A DNA stretch of 64,000 nucleotides from positions 124,001-188,000 of the forward strand of contig CAJRBF020000010.1 in the NCBI GenBank assembly GCA_907165275.2, read 5' to 3'. The DNA is from Zygaena filipendulae. Lineage: Eukaryota > Arthropoda > Insecta > Lepidoptera > Zygaenidae. The position numbers and the translations under genes were made by a program. Below the pieces are notes generated by a model. That model saw only the letters and a list, made by a program, of their open reading frames with translations. It was not told the origin of the DNA and made no database searches. Of this stretch, positions 1 to 9,951 are shown piece by piece; position 1 is the stretch's first letter, and the number at the start of each line of letters is the position of its first letter.

Positions 1-1
1 A

Positions 2-319
2 AACAGAGGTATTTACTGGAATGAAGGCTATATAGATTATAGAGAGTTTCAACGAGTCATCGCTCCTTATTTAGAACATAAAAAGGTCCTAGTAAAAGGA
101 ATCGAAAAAATCAAGTGGATCAAAGAATTATGCTCTAATTGCGAAGTTATAGATTTAAGCAAGAAACTTGAAGAAATAAGCTTTTCAAACTTTTCTACTT
201 TACATAAAGTGTACTGTACTGATTTATTCAACCATAACTGTGTTAATCATAAGAAATATTGTGCGTTAAAAAATGTAACTTGTTTAAAATTATGTTATTT
301 AGAAAACTATTTTAGTAAT
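2..319 (+). CDS. 3' end of an unidentified protein
   Basis: An open frame enters from the left edge and ends at a TGA at 317-319, giving about 105 residues of C-terminus. It starts NRGIYWNEGYIDYREF and is Lys/Glu rich in the middle. It ends with a Cys/His-rich stretch (YCTDLFNHNCVNHKKYC) followed by a Leu/Tyr-rich tail, which could be a metal-binding motif. I cannot assign a family. It lies convergent to the minus-strand genes beyond it and may belong to the same virus-like cluster as the DNA polymerase, but that is inference from position only. Confidence 0.45.
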
Positions 320-466
320 TGAAATCTATCACTTTTAATTTTTTCATTAAAAATAATTAATAATAACTTGGTTTTTTACTAAACCTTACCCTCGTATAGT
401 ATTATGAAAACACCGATTTTATTAGCCCATTGTTTTATTACAAAAACATATATGAATATAAATATA

Positions 467-635
467 GTCATCTTACATAAACAAATAACAAATTTTACAC
501 ATAGCCGTTATACTGTCGTTGAAATTTTGTTAATTAATGCTTCAGTACCATCCAAAATATTATTTGTAGCACTTTCATCCTGAACTGGATATTGAGCCGT
601 CACTAGCGTCATCGACTTGGATTGCCAACATACTT
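467..635 (-). pseudogene. Diverged tandem copy of the 3' part of the neighbouring gene
   Basis: This stretch aligns by eye with 658-835, at an offset of about 192 bases. Shared landmarks include TTGAAATTTTGTTAATTAAT, CATCCAAAATAT and GGATATTGAGCC. The copy at 658-835 is the end of the open frame at 677-1117, so this is a duplicated and decayed last-exon segment on the same strand. Substitutions are spread throughout, so the duplication is not recent. Confidence 0.6.
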
Positions 636-676
636 TGTCTTCCTCTACGTTATTTTCTTCATCTTACTTATTAATT

Positions 677-1117
677 TTACATGTATAAACATGCACTATA
701 GCCGCATATTGTTTTTGAAATTTTGTTAATTAATGCCTCAGCATCATCCAAAATATGATCTGTTGCACTTCCATCCTTAACAGGATATTGAGCCTTCACT
801 AACACCAACGAATTTTCTGGATTGCTTACGTCAGTAATGCTAAGTTTAATTAGCTTTGTTGTTTTCTTTAACGGCTCCCTGCTGGCTACGAATGTGGTGC
901 CAAAGCTCCTCTTTTTAACACTCTGCTTGCTCAATGAACTGCATGCTCCATCTTCGTTCTTGTTAAACACCTCTTCAAAGGCGGCTTGTGTGGTTTGTGA
1001 AAGCAACGTTGGCTGCAGCTTTCTGGACTTTTTCCTTTTGCTGACTTCAGGAAATTCTTGACTAAACCCTTCTAGAGGATCTTGTGCGCATTGTTCATCA
1101 CTAGGAGTAAACATGAT
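677..1117 (-). CDS. Unidentified small basic protein, probable last exon
   Basis: A minus-strand frame of about 146 residues, with a Lys/Arg-rich patch near the N-terminus (SKRKKSRKLQ) and Ser/Thr-rich sequence after it. No known domain is visible. Just upstream of the ATG at 1114 is a good splice acceptor (TTTTTTGATTGTTTCAG, exon starting at 1117). A donor (GGAATT then GTAAGC) ends a possible upstream exon at 1198-1268, which itself follows an acceptor (TTTTGTTTAG). The phases of the two exons agree. The protein could therefore start further upstream than the ATG at 1114. The 3' part is tandemly duplicated at 467-635. The plus-strand frames overlapping it look like shadows. Confidence 0.4.
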   Translation of the reverse strand: MMFTPSDEQCAQDPLEGFSQEFPEVSKRKKSRKLQPTLLSQTTQAAFEEVFNKNEDGACSSLSKQSVKKRSFGTTFVASREPLKKTTKLIKLSITDVSNPENSLVLVKAQYPVKDGSATDHILDDAEALINKISKTICGYSACLYM

Positions 1118-1375
1118 CTGAAACAATCAAAAAATTATAATCGGTCCACTTATCAGAATAATAGTAGGTACTTAACAAATAAAAAATGCATGCTTACAAT
1201 TCCAAATCGATACGAAGCTGATGACAGTACCTCGGTCGAACGCGTCTCGGTAATGACTGTTCGAGGAGCTAAACAAAACTACAGTGCCTATGTGTTGAAG
1301 TTTCCAAGTTGGAACATGTCTAAACATGTTACTGTTTGTACAAGCACAGAGACTGATGATCATATTTCTATGTTG

Positions 1376-1707
1376 TAATGTTATATGTTATTATTGTGAT
1401 TATAATGAAACATGTCGGTACATGTTCAAACAGCAACATTGTATTTATATCAAAGTGAAAGTCAAATAAAACTCTTGGTTTTAATGTAATTTAAAATTTA
1501 TTTATATTTCAGAAAACACTAAAATTAACTTACACTGTATTCATATTTACTTAATATTAATACATATCTATTACATAATATTGCTTACAATTTCGTATAT
1601 AATTATAATAATCATTATCCTACGGATAATTAAAACAATCTTATTTCTACCTAATATTTTATAATACTCTATATTAATAGTTACATTCTATGAAATAGTG
1701 AAAAAAA
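1376..1707. other. AT-rich intergenic stretch
   Basis: No coding signal on either strand. It is AT-rich and lies between the small gene and the 3' end of the DNA polymerase gene. Several TTTATT strings (AATAAA on the minus strand) near 1497-1502 could serve as polyadenylation signals for the polymerase gene. Confidence 0.5.
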
Positions 1708-4202
1708 TTAAGCAGTACAACCAAATATTGTCTGATTACCCCAGGCGATGGTTGTCACCTTATCTGATTCTAACAACCGCTTATCATCATTGGCTGAAAG
1801 AGCAATTTTATTTACGGATTGAGTAAATATTTCATGCTTGATTGTTTTAAACAAAACGTTTCTTTTTCGAACGACATCACAATTGTATAAGACATGTTTA
1901 TAGTCTGATGCATGCAAATTTTTAATTACATTTCGTTTTGTTCCTTTTGCTTTTTTAATCGTTCTATCTGAAGTTTTAATACAATAAAGCTTTGACCTTA
2001 ACCCTACAAACTCCTTAACAATCTTACCACCCATTTCATCCTTAAACAACCCAGGAATCTTTTTGTTTACAATTGGCAAACCAAACTTGTTATTGTAATC
2101 GTAACTGCTAGTATCAAAATATTTTAGAAAATTCATTTTAAAATCTCTGTAAACATCTTCTGTCTGTATATTGTAAATAAAACTATCAGTATCAGTATAA
2201 CATACTTCAATACGATTTTCGTAAAATGGCTTTATTACTGAGTAATGGAAGTCATACATATGACTTTTAGAAAGTTCGAGTACAGCAAATCCAATGTAGA
2301 TCGGCTTGTTTAGAACAACCCTTGAACGTTTCATTTGTATTGCTACTAGGTCGTCAGAAAATATTGATGCGCTGTGAAAATTTGGGTTGGCTATCAACTT
2401 CTCGGCACCAATAAATTTTTTTGTTTGGTTATTCATGTCTGACCACTTATTTATCAATCGTACATCTACCCATTGTTCTGTGTTTTCCAATGTTTTTCCA
2501 AATATACTATTATTTAACAACTTAAAAAAATCTTGTTCAAAAACAGATTGAGCTCTTTGACGCAGCTCAGTATTAAGGTCTATATATTGTTTTAAAAAAT
2601 TACTTTGTTTGAAACTTATAGCTCGATGGATTTTTCTTAAAACCAAACCGTGTTCTAAGCATTTTTTAAGGTGAACGTAATGAATAACGTAGTGATATTT
2701 GTCATATAAGTTGGGTATTAATTTTTTTGTTTTTCCTGTGGGAGATTTAATTTTTTCAGGACAAAATGGAAAATCATTGTGTTGGGTGTGTAAATTTGGA
2801 GGATAAAATAAATCAACCTCAAGAATAAAGCCATTTTCAGCGTCATCCGTAATGTGTACTATATTTACCTCTAACTTCTTAATTTCACTATCGCTTAAAA
2901 ATCTGAAGTCTGAATGAGGTAATGTTTGACACATACTATATCCATACAAATTATTACAATCTAAATACATAATGTACGAGCTTGGCGTAGAGGGGTCAAA
3001 AGTTTCCAGATATCTATGATTAGCTTTAGCGTGTCGTTTGGAGCACATGCACACGCCACCTCTAATACCTTGTTGTATCAAACGAAAAATTTCTAAATCA
3101 CTTATAAGTTCCAACCGAACGCGAGTTTTTAAAAGCATTGCATCAAATGAAAGACTTGGTGCAGTAAGATAAAAGGCGGGATCGAGTTGATAATATTGTT
3201 TACATGTTAATCTAAAATTTTCATAGATATCAGTCAACAAAAGGACGTCTGACTCGAGATACAAATCAGTAAATTGACCCATATTATTAATAGAAAACTC
3301 AAGCCACATCGCTCGAGCGTGTTCGTAATCTTCATCGGTAATTGACTCATTCGTAAGCGAGTTAAAAAAACGGTCTTTAGACGGTAAACAGGTATCAGCA
3401 TATCGTTCCCAACTAGACATGTAATCATATGGATACACTCCTTTTCGAGTGAGCAGATTAAAGTGTTTTTCATCAGGATAGTAAGATTTTAAGTATCTAA
3501 ATTCATCCTTTTTCATGGTTGCGGCTAAATTTTCTATGCTTGTCCCCAAAAACTTGAATGAATCCACAAATCTTATTTGAAAATAATCTTGTCCAGAAAT
3601 CGGAATAAACTTTGTGAAAGAAATATAGTTTTCTTTTGTTTTCGGTATTACCTTAATAGACCCAGGGGCTTTCCCTAATTCTTTGATAAAAAGATGACAA
3701 TCATAACCAGACAGGTTATGAAAGACAACAGGCAAGAACTTTGGTACTTGATATTTTAAATTACAGTAACTATGAGCAGCGCCACGGAACTGTCCTGTCA
3801 AATGACAATGATCACGAACTTTATCTACTGTTATTAGACCCTCGCAAATGTGACAAGTCTCTGCGTTCTCATAATTATAAGCATCAGTATCAGTAAAAAC
3901 CATAGGCACGTTTTTATTTAATATTTCGCTGATTTTCTTTGCATCGTCACAAATAGATTTAACAAACTTATCAGCACAATCACGTCCTCTATATGAGGTT
4001 ATGTGGTTGTATCGTGAATCTACTGTACAAACGAGGTGATAGGCAAAAGCTACAGGTACATGTCGCTGTTGAGTCACTGTAGAAGATTTTAACGGATCGG
4101 GTTCGCAACTATCGTAAGTTTCGAGCATAGCTTCAAAATCTGCATAAACAACAAAAGGAACGTTTTGCTTTCGGTCATAATTTTTAAATTCTATAAAGGA
4201 AC
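1708..4202 (-). pseudogene. Family-B DNA polymerase (DNA_pol_B_2 type), C-terminal part, split by a retrotransposon
   Basis: This part carries the catalytic core of a protein-primed-type family-B DNA polymerase, the kind found in Polinton/Maverick elements and adintoviruses. The order is exonuclease motif I (VVYADFEA), a Cys/His module resembling endonuclease VII (CHICEGL then HCHLTGQFRGAAHSYC), exo II (FHNLSGYDCH), exo III (YLESDVLLL), polymerase motif A (YLDCNNLYGYSM), motif B (KLLNNSIFGKTLEN) and motif C (YTDTDSF). All expected catalytic residues are present and there is no internal stop up to the terminator at 1708. The N-terminal part lies at 8816-9847. The gypsy element between them duplicated GGAAC, and the reading frame is continuous across the site apart from the element. 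With both parts the enzyme would be about 1,180 residues. No capsid, packaging ATPase, protease or integrase of a Polinton is visible here, so whether this is a relic element, an endogenous virus fragment or a single captured gene stays open. Confidence 0.9.
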
Positions 4203-4354
4203 TGTAATATCCCAGCTTTGGACAAGGGAATTGAGGGAATAATACGCAGAGACGTTTGTTCGTTAGCTCGTTTATTTCCAACTGCCGTACTTACAACTAC
4301 CTTACACTTACTCGTATTAATATCTTATTGCCTAACTATACTACCGACACTACA
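4203..4354 (-). repeat. Gypsy 3' LTR
   Basis: A 152-bp terminal repeat, on the plus strand starting TGTAATATCCC and ending GACACTACA, identical on reading to 8664-8815. In element orientation this is the 3' LTR. Confidence 0.95.
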
Positions 4355-4369
4355 GTCCTCCACTCTAAA
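4355..4369 (-). promoter_or_regulatory. Gypsy polypurine tract
   Basis: Read on the minus strand, the bases just upstream of the 3' LTR are TTTAGAGTGGAGGAC. This purine-rich run is in the right place to prime plus-strand synthesis. Confidence 0.6.
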
Positions 4370-4431
4370 TTACTACATATAGTACCAAACCATTAATCTA
4401 ATGACCTAATGTACCTATAAGTAAGGATATC

Positions 4432-7400
4432 CTAAAACTTATACCTAGGAGGCTTATTTAAACGACACTTCCGCGTTGGTCGAGGCTGGGGCGATACACG
4501 GACGTCAGGCGACTGCGGGCTGCTCCCAGGTGTAACGAACTGCTCGTTCCCGGTATCGACTTGCGATGGTGTTGTCGATTGAGAAGGTGACGGTGTCGAT
4601 ACTACAACGTGTTCTAGAGTCCTTGGTGGACTTGATGCCGAGGCTGCTGCTCCCTCCTCCACCTGTACCTCCTCCTCTGCATCCACTGGGCAACCTAATG
4701 AACCCTTAGACCTACGCTTTAACTGATCTATGCGTCTTTGTATTTCCTTTCCACTGTTATCCTTCACCTTATAGCTCGCTTTCCCTACAGTACTGCTGAC
4801 TACCCCTGGCAACCACTTGTCCCCCTTGAGGTACTGTCTGTACCATACCTCTTCTCCTACTCCTACCCTTCTCTTTGAACCCCCTGCTGATTCTACTTGA
4901 CGAGCCTGAGCTCGTTTCGCCACCGCCTCTCTATCTGGTTTTAATTTGTCTAACCGAGTCCGTAAATGCCTATTTGTTAGGATCATAGAAGGGGATTCAT
5001 CTGTCGTACTATGAGGAGTATTCCTATAGTGCATTAGAAATATATTCAAAGCTCTATCAACGTTAACCTTGTCGGATACCGCTTTTCTTATCACTCTTTT
5101 TAAGGTCCTTACTGCATTTTCTGCTGCCCCATTAGACGCGGGGTGATACGGTGCAGTGAAAATATGCTCAATTCCCCCATTTTTCACGAAGCCTGCAAAT
5201 TCTTTGCTGGTAAACGGGGGCCCGTTATCCGTTACTATTTGCCTAGGTAACCCCCATCTACTCCACAACTCTGTTAATTTATCGATAGTTCCGTTCGCGT
5301 TTGTACTAGCTACATTGAATACCTCTATCCATTTAGACGTCGCATCTACTATAACCAGATACAGTTTGCCGTAAATGGGTCCCAAAAAATCCATATGCAC
5401 CCGTGACCAGGGGCGAGCAGGCCAGGGCCAGGGCCGCGGCTGGTGCGCCGCCGGCGCGTCTGCATGCGCCGCGCACACCGCGCAGCCGCGACACGCTGCC
5501 TCCACTGCCTCGTCGACGCCCGGCCACCAGACGTAGCTCCGCGCCATTGATTTTGATTTTACTATCCCCATATGCGGTTCATGTAACAAGTCCAGAACCC
5601 GTGACCTACAGCCGTCGGGTACTACTACGCGATGCCCCCACATGATGCAACCTAGCTCCTCATACAATTCCGTTTTTCTGTTAAAATAGGGTCGCAATCC
5701 TTCTATCTCGCAGTTGTTTGGCCAACCGTCGCGTAAATAACTGAGTACCCTCGCTAAAATAGGATCTTTTTCTGTCATTTTTTTAATTACATTATAATCT
5801 AACAGAAATGCCTCCTGCGCAAAATGAAAAAATGTTTGCTCCGGCAGCCGTCGTATGTTGTTGACGTTTGACGCCGCCGCTGCCGTAGCCGGTAAGCGCG
5901 ACAAGCCATCGGCACAATTCTCATCCGTCCTAACGTATTCAATTTCAAACGTATATGCTGACAGAATTATTGCCCATCGCTGCATCCTACTGGCGGTCAT
6001 AGCAGGTATTCCTTTATTAGGTCCGAATATTGACACTAAAGGCTTGTGGTCGGTCCTTAAAGTAAATTTGCGACCATATAAATACTGATGAAATTTATGA
6101 ACGCCAAATATAATCGATAACGCCTTCCGATGTATTTGAGAATAATTTTTCTCCGCCTCATTAAGACTACGCGACGCGTACGCAACCGGTCGTTCCCCCC
6201 CCGCGCCGGGTTGCGATAATACCGCTCCTACGCCCCGGCCACTCGCATCGCACGTTAAAATCAATTGTTTACTCGGATCGTAATGCGCCAATACCTTTGC
6301 ACTCGATAACAGGTTTTTTGTTGTAGTAAAGGCTCGATCACACTGCGCACACCAAATCCATTCCATACCTTTTCTTAATAAATTATACAAAGGATATAAT
6401 ACTGAGCTTAAATTCCTGATAAACTTCCCAAAGAAATTAACCATACCTAAAAAGGCTCTTAATTCACTGACGTTCCGAGGTCTACCCATTTTGACAATAG
6501 CTTCAACTTTCGAGTTATCCACTTTTACCCCGTCTTTAGACACGATGTATCCTAAATACGTCACTTCATTAGCTAAAAATACACATTTACTCTTTTTTAG
6601 CTTTAACCCATTCTTTTGTAACCGTGAAAATACTTCTTCCAAAGCCTTCAGGTGCTCATTTATTGTCCGACCACCAATAATTACGTCATCCAGGAAAACG
6701 TGTACGTAGGGTATACCTTGCAAAATATTAGTCATAATCCTTTGGAATATCCCCACGCTAGAAGCCAAGCCAAACACTAAACGGTTATATCGGAATAACC
6801 CCCTATGGGTATTGATCACCGTATACATTTTAGATTCGTCCAATTCAATCTGATTGTAAGCTTGTGACAAATCAATTTTACTAAAATATTGGTCACCGTT
6901 TAAGTTGACCAGTACGTCTTCTATCTTAGGCAAAGGAAAGCGATCTATTATCAGTGAAGGATTTACCGTGGATTTATAATCTGCACACAGCCTAAGGGTT
7001 CCGTCCGGCTTATTGACAGGTACCAAGGGAGAGGCCCAGTCGGAGCAGTCGATTGGCTCGATGACCCCGTCGCGTAGCATCCTATCCAACTCTGCGTCGA
7101 CACGCGCGCGCAGCGCGTACGGCAACGGACGCGCGCGATGGAATACCGGCTCCGCTCCCGGTCGCAATCTCAATGTCGCCTTGCCGCCAGTGTATCGACC
7201 CAAACCTCCGCCAAACAACTCCTTATACCTGTCCAACACATTAGTGATTATTACATTACTCGTCTTACTACACTCCATACCTAACTTATTTATTTTTAAA
7301 CAATCGCCAAAAGTGGGTATTTTAATTTTTAACTCTGCTAACCATTGCCGGCCAATTAGGGAGGTAGTTCCTCCTTGTACAACAAATAATTCTAATAACT

Positions 7401-8601
7401 TTTTCTCGGTACCGTAACAAACTTTCGGTTTTATGATACCTAAAGGTTTCATACATGTGCCATCATACAATTTAAGTTTAATACTACTTTCCTCTAGGAC
7501 CAAATGCGAAAAGTACTTCTTATACGTTACGTTGTTAACGCACGACACTGCTGTACCCGTGTCGATTTCCATTTCTAAACAATGACCTTCGATAACCACT
7601 GGCACTCTCACCGCCTTATAGTCGTTCAAGCATAGCTGATGAAAATCAGCCTCCAGGTCCTCGTAGTCGTGGCCTCCCTCCGCCGCGCCGTCCTGAGCAT
7701 CCCCGAAGTACACCCCGGCCGGAGCGCTCCGCCCCGCCCCCGCCGCCGTCGTCGGCGCCGGCCCTCTGCCTGGGCACACCCGCCGCAAATGTCCAATCCG
7801 CCTACACCAGCTGCAATCGTAGTTACGAAAACGACATCTTTCGTAAACATGGTTTGTGGCACCACATCCGGGACAAAAAGTGTTGCCCCCCCGAGTCGCC
7901 GCTGCCGCCCTGTCATAGCCTGTTCCGCGGCCCGCTCCGCGTGCCCCTCGTCCCCCGCGCCCGCCGCGAGCCGCCGCCCCGCGGCTGCTCCCGGGCGCAC
8001 CGAGCGCGTGCACCGCCGCCGCTACGGCTCCCGCCGCACCCTCTCCGATGCCCACCGACGATGTTGGTGCATCGACAGCTGCCGAGTCACGTTCTGCCGC
8101 TTCTAACGACGTCGCTAGTTTGACCGCTCGCGCAAACGTCATCGAATCGTCCTCTGCAAATAACCGTTGGCGTATGAGGTCGCTACGCACTCCACAAACA
8201 AACTGATCTCTAAGGTTTTCATTTAAGTTAGAACCAAATTGACAGTCGCGTGTCATTTTTTTTAGTTCCGCAACATAGGTAGCTATGTTCTCTTCTGTTC
8301 CCTGTCTCCGCTGCCTGAAACGATAGCGTTCCGCTAAAGCCGACGGTGCCGGTTGTAAGTGATTACGTAACATATCCACGGCCTCACTGTATGCCAAACT
8401 CGATGGTTTCTTCGGACTAGCCAAGTTCACCAATAGCTCGTATGCATTGTCGCCCATAACCGCAATTAATGTAGCCAGCTTCTTTTCGTCCTTCACATCA
8501 TTTGCCGCGAAATACATGTCCAGCCGATCGACGTATGACGACCACACGCCTGATTGCACATCGAAACTCGTCATTTTTCCGACCGTCATTTTTACGTCCA
8601 C
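4432..8601 (-). CDS. gag-pol: Gypsy gag-pol polyprotein
   Basis: A single uninterrupted frame of 1,389 residues. Gag occupies roughly residues 15-175, followed by a Gly/Arg/Ala-rich linker and two CCHC zinc knuckles near 243-276 (CPGCGATNHVYERC and CSWCRRIGHLRRVC). The aspartic protease has its DTG near 347. Reverse transcriptase spans about 490-690, with FLDD replacing the usual YLDD or YVDD. RNase H starts near 780 (LTCDASGRGVGAVL). Integrase follows, with an HHCC zinc region (HEPHMG to CRGCAVC) and DDE residues in MDFLG, VTDNGPPF and NGAAENAVR. Gag and pol are in one frame, so no frameshift is needed for Pol. The Gly/Arg linker and the zinc-knuckle region are much more GC-rich than the surrounding DNA. 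The ATG at 8601 follows another in-frame Met four codons later, so the exact start is uncertain by a few residues. Confidence 0.95.
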   Translation of the reverse strand: MDVKMTVGKMTSFDVQSGVWSSYVDRLDMYFAANDVKDEKKLATLIAVMGDNAYELLVNLASPKKPSSLAYSEAVDMLRNHLQPAPSALAERYRFRQRRQGTEENIATYVAELKKMTRDCQFGSNLNENLRDQFVCGVRSDLIRQRLFAEDDSMTFARAVKLATSLEAAERDSAAVDAPTSSVGIGEGAAGAVAAAVHALGAPGSSRGAAARGGRGGRGARGAGRGTGYDRAAAATRGGNTFCPGCGATNHVYERCRFRNYDCSWCRRIGHLRRVCPGRGPAPTTAAGAGRSAPAGVYFGDAQDGAAEGGHDYEDLEADFHQLCLNDYKAVRVPVVIEGHCLEMEIDTGTAVSCVNNVTYKKYFSHLVLEESSIKLKLYDGTCMKPLGIIKPKVCYGTEKKLLELFVVQGGTTSLIGRQWLAELKIKIPTFGDCLKINKLGMECSKTSNVIITNVLDRYKELFGGGLGRYTGGKATLRLRPGAEPVFHRARPLPYALRARVDAELDRMLRDGVIEPIDCSDWASPLVPVNKPDGTLRLCADYKSTVNPSLIIDRFPLPKIEDVLVNLNGDQYFSKIDLSQAYNQIELDESKMYTVINTHRGLFRYNRLVFGLASSVGIFQRIMTNILQGIPYVHVFLDDVIIGGRTINEHLKALEEVFSRLQKNGLKLKKSKCVFLANEVTYLGYIVSKDGVKVDNSKVEAIVKMGRPRNVSELRAFLGMVNFFGKFIRNLSSVLYPLYNLLRKGMEWIWCAQCDRAFTTTKNLLSSAKVLAHYDPSKQLILTCDASGRGVGAVLSQPGAGGERPVAYASRSLNEAEKNYSQIHRKALSIIFGVHKFHQYLYGRKFTLRTDHKPLVSIFGPNKGIPAMTASRMQRWAIILSAYTFEIEYVRTDENCADGLSRLPATAAAASNVNNIRRLPEQTFFHFAQEAFLLDYNVIKKMTEKDPILARVLSYLRDGWPNNCEIEGLRPYFNRKTELYEELGCIMWGHRVVVPDGCRSRVLDLLHEPHMGIVKSKSMARSYVWWPGVDEAVEAACRGCAVCAAHADAPAAHQPRPWPWPARPWSRVHMDFLGPIYGKLYLVIVDATSKWIEVFNVASTNANGTIDKLTELWSRWGLPRQIVTDNGPPFTSKEFAGFVKNGGIEHIFTAPYHPASNGAAENAVRTLKRVIRKAVSDKVNVDRALNIFLMHYRNTPHSTTDESPSMILTNRHLRTRLDKLKPDREAVAKRAQARQVESAGGSKRRVGVGEEVWYRQYLKGDKWLPGVVSSTVGKASYKVKDNSGKEIQRRIDQLKRRSKGSLGCPVDAEEEVQVEEGAAASASSPPRTLEHVVVSTPSPSQSTTPSQVDTGNEQFVTPGSSPQSPDVRVSPQPRPTRKCRLNKPPRYKF

Positions 8602-8644
8602 ACACCGTTTTTAACACCACGCAACACTAAGGGTCCGATATAAT

Positions 8645-8662
8645 AGTCCACTATCGTCGCCA
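8645..8662 (-). promoter_or_regulatory. Gypsy primer-binding site
   Basis: One base inside the 5' LTR the minus strand reads TGGCGACGATAGTGGACT. It begins with the TGG expected opposite a tRNA CCA end. The first seven bases match the TGGCGAC start of tRNA-Arg-type sites known from 412/mdg1 elements; the tRNA identity is inference. Confidence 0.55.
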
Positions 8663-8663
8663 C

Positions 8664-8815
8664 TGTAATATCCCAGCTTTGGACAAGGGAATTGAGGGAA
8701 TAATACGCAGAGACGTTTGTTCGTTAGCTCGTTTATTTCCAACTGCCGTACTTACAACTACCTTACACTTACTCGTATTAATATCTTATTGCCTAACTAT
8801 ACTACCGACACTACA
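8664..8815 (-). repeat. Gypsy 5' LTR
   Basis: The partner of the LTR at 4203-4354, identical on reading. In element orientation this is the promoter-bearing 5' LTR. Confidence 0.95.
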
Positions 8816-9847
8816 GGAACCTTTTGGAGGTAATTCGGTAGCCACACCTCCGCAGATATGAGAACATAACTGATCGTTCGAGTTGAAAAATTGTAAACAA
8901 TGATCGCAAAAGTGCAATTTGTTACAATGCTTAGTAATTTGACTTCTAACAAGACGCGACAGATCCTTTATCAAACAGTAATGCGACATATCACCTTCTT
9001 CAAGATAAAGTAAATGAATAACTTTTTTGTTCAATGCGTCTGATTTGTAAAGTGGACCGACCACTAACTTCTTATCATTTAAACCGTATACAAAAATACA
9101 TATATGCGGATTGTTCTGTTCAAACCGAGCGATGTCTGAGAAACTCATTGGGAACGATAAGCCATCCACGTTCAACACGTCATTAAATTTAGGATAAGAT
9201 GAAACTCTATCAGAATGACGTTGAGCAGGATACAAAGCAGCAGTTACTGACCATAAAAAACAAAAATTATCATTATTCTTTATATTTAAACAGGCTTTCT
9301 TTGATTTGATTAAAGCCGGCAACTCAATGAAACTTGAACCACGCAAAGGCTGGTATTTGTTTATGTTAACTTCTAAATGGGAATTATGCAAAAATGTCCA
9401 ACCACTATCACGCTCTTGAAATTCACTTGCTTTTTTGATCAAACTGGTTTTTACCTCGAAAAATAAAGTATCAAGATTGCAATTTTGATAAAGAGTAAAA
9501 TTTTTCGTGCCAAATGATTTTATCTCTTGGGAATCATTTTTTAACAAGAGAAAAACTCCAAAATATTCGAAATTGGCCTTGACACAGTGATGTTGCTTAA
9601 GTGACATTTCAATTAACGATTTGATTTTAGTTTGTATATGATCTAAAAAACTTTCTATTGAAGTCTGATCCTCAGAATCCGATGATGTAACTTTATATGA
9701 GGCTATTCTGTTGCGAAAAGCGGAATTAATTTTGAGGATACCTTCACTTAATGTAGAATAATTTTTATTTTTATGATCAGTACTTCGCAAGTGACCTATC
9801 CAACGAACACGACTAACAAAAACTTTGCAATCTTCACAATACGGCAT
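8816..9847 (-). pseudogene. Family-B DNA polymerase, N-terminal part, split by a retrotransposon
   Basis: About 344 residues upstream of the gypsy insertion, starting at an ATG at 9847. A C2H2-like finger begins the protein (MPYCEDCKVFV then HLRSTDHK). A central region contains NFCFLWSVTAALYP. A second Cys/His cluster lies near the insertion point (FCDHCLQFF to CSHICGG). Similar N-terminal fingers are common in the insect relatives of DNA_pol_B_2 proteins. The frame is open from start to insertion. The rest of the gene, including all catalytic motifs, is at 1708-4202. The start choice rests on the first ATG after AT-rich non-coding sequence; no intron is apparent. Confidence 0.85.
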
Positions 9848-9951
9848 TATGTTAAATTACTATGAATGACACTAAAAACTAAAACTAAATGGAGATACTC
9901 CGCAGAAGCTTGTGAAATAAATACAGTGTAGGTAAAAATAATTTAAATTAT

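Larger units (their letters stand above)
4203..8815 (-). mobile_element. Full-length Ty3/gypsy LTR retrotransposon (mag/K02A2.6-like)
   Basis: A complete 4.6-kb element on the minus strand. Two 152-bp LTRs, identical on reading and with TG/CA ends, flank one long gag-pol frame. A 5-bp target duplication (GGAAC at 4198-4202 and 8816-8820) marks insertion into the DNA polymerase exon. Identical LTRs and an intact frame indicate a very recent insertion. The short LTRs and the RT sequence (SKIDLSQAYNQIELDE, INTHRGLFRYNRL) fit the lineage often annotated K02A2.6-like; placement in the mag clade is inference. No envelope frame is present. Confidence 0.95.

Noticed and set aside
822..1378. Plus-strand frames of 79 and 98 codons
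   Set aside because: They overlap the minus-strand gene or its proposed intron and exon, have no domain, and look like shadows.
5156..8123. Several GC-rich plus-strand frames within the gypsy element
   Set aside because: They are antisense to the well-supported gag-pol frame and reflect its Arg/Gly/Ala-rich composition.
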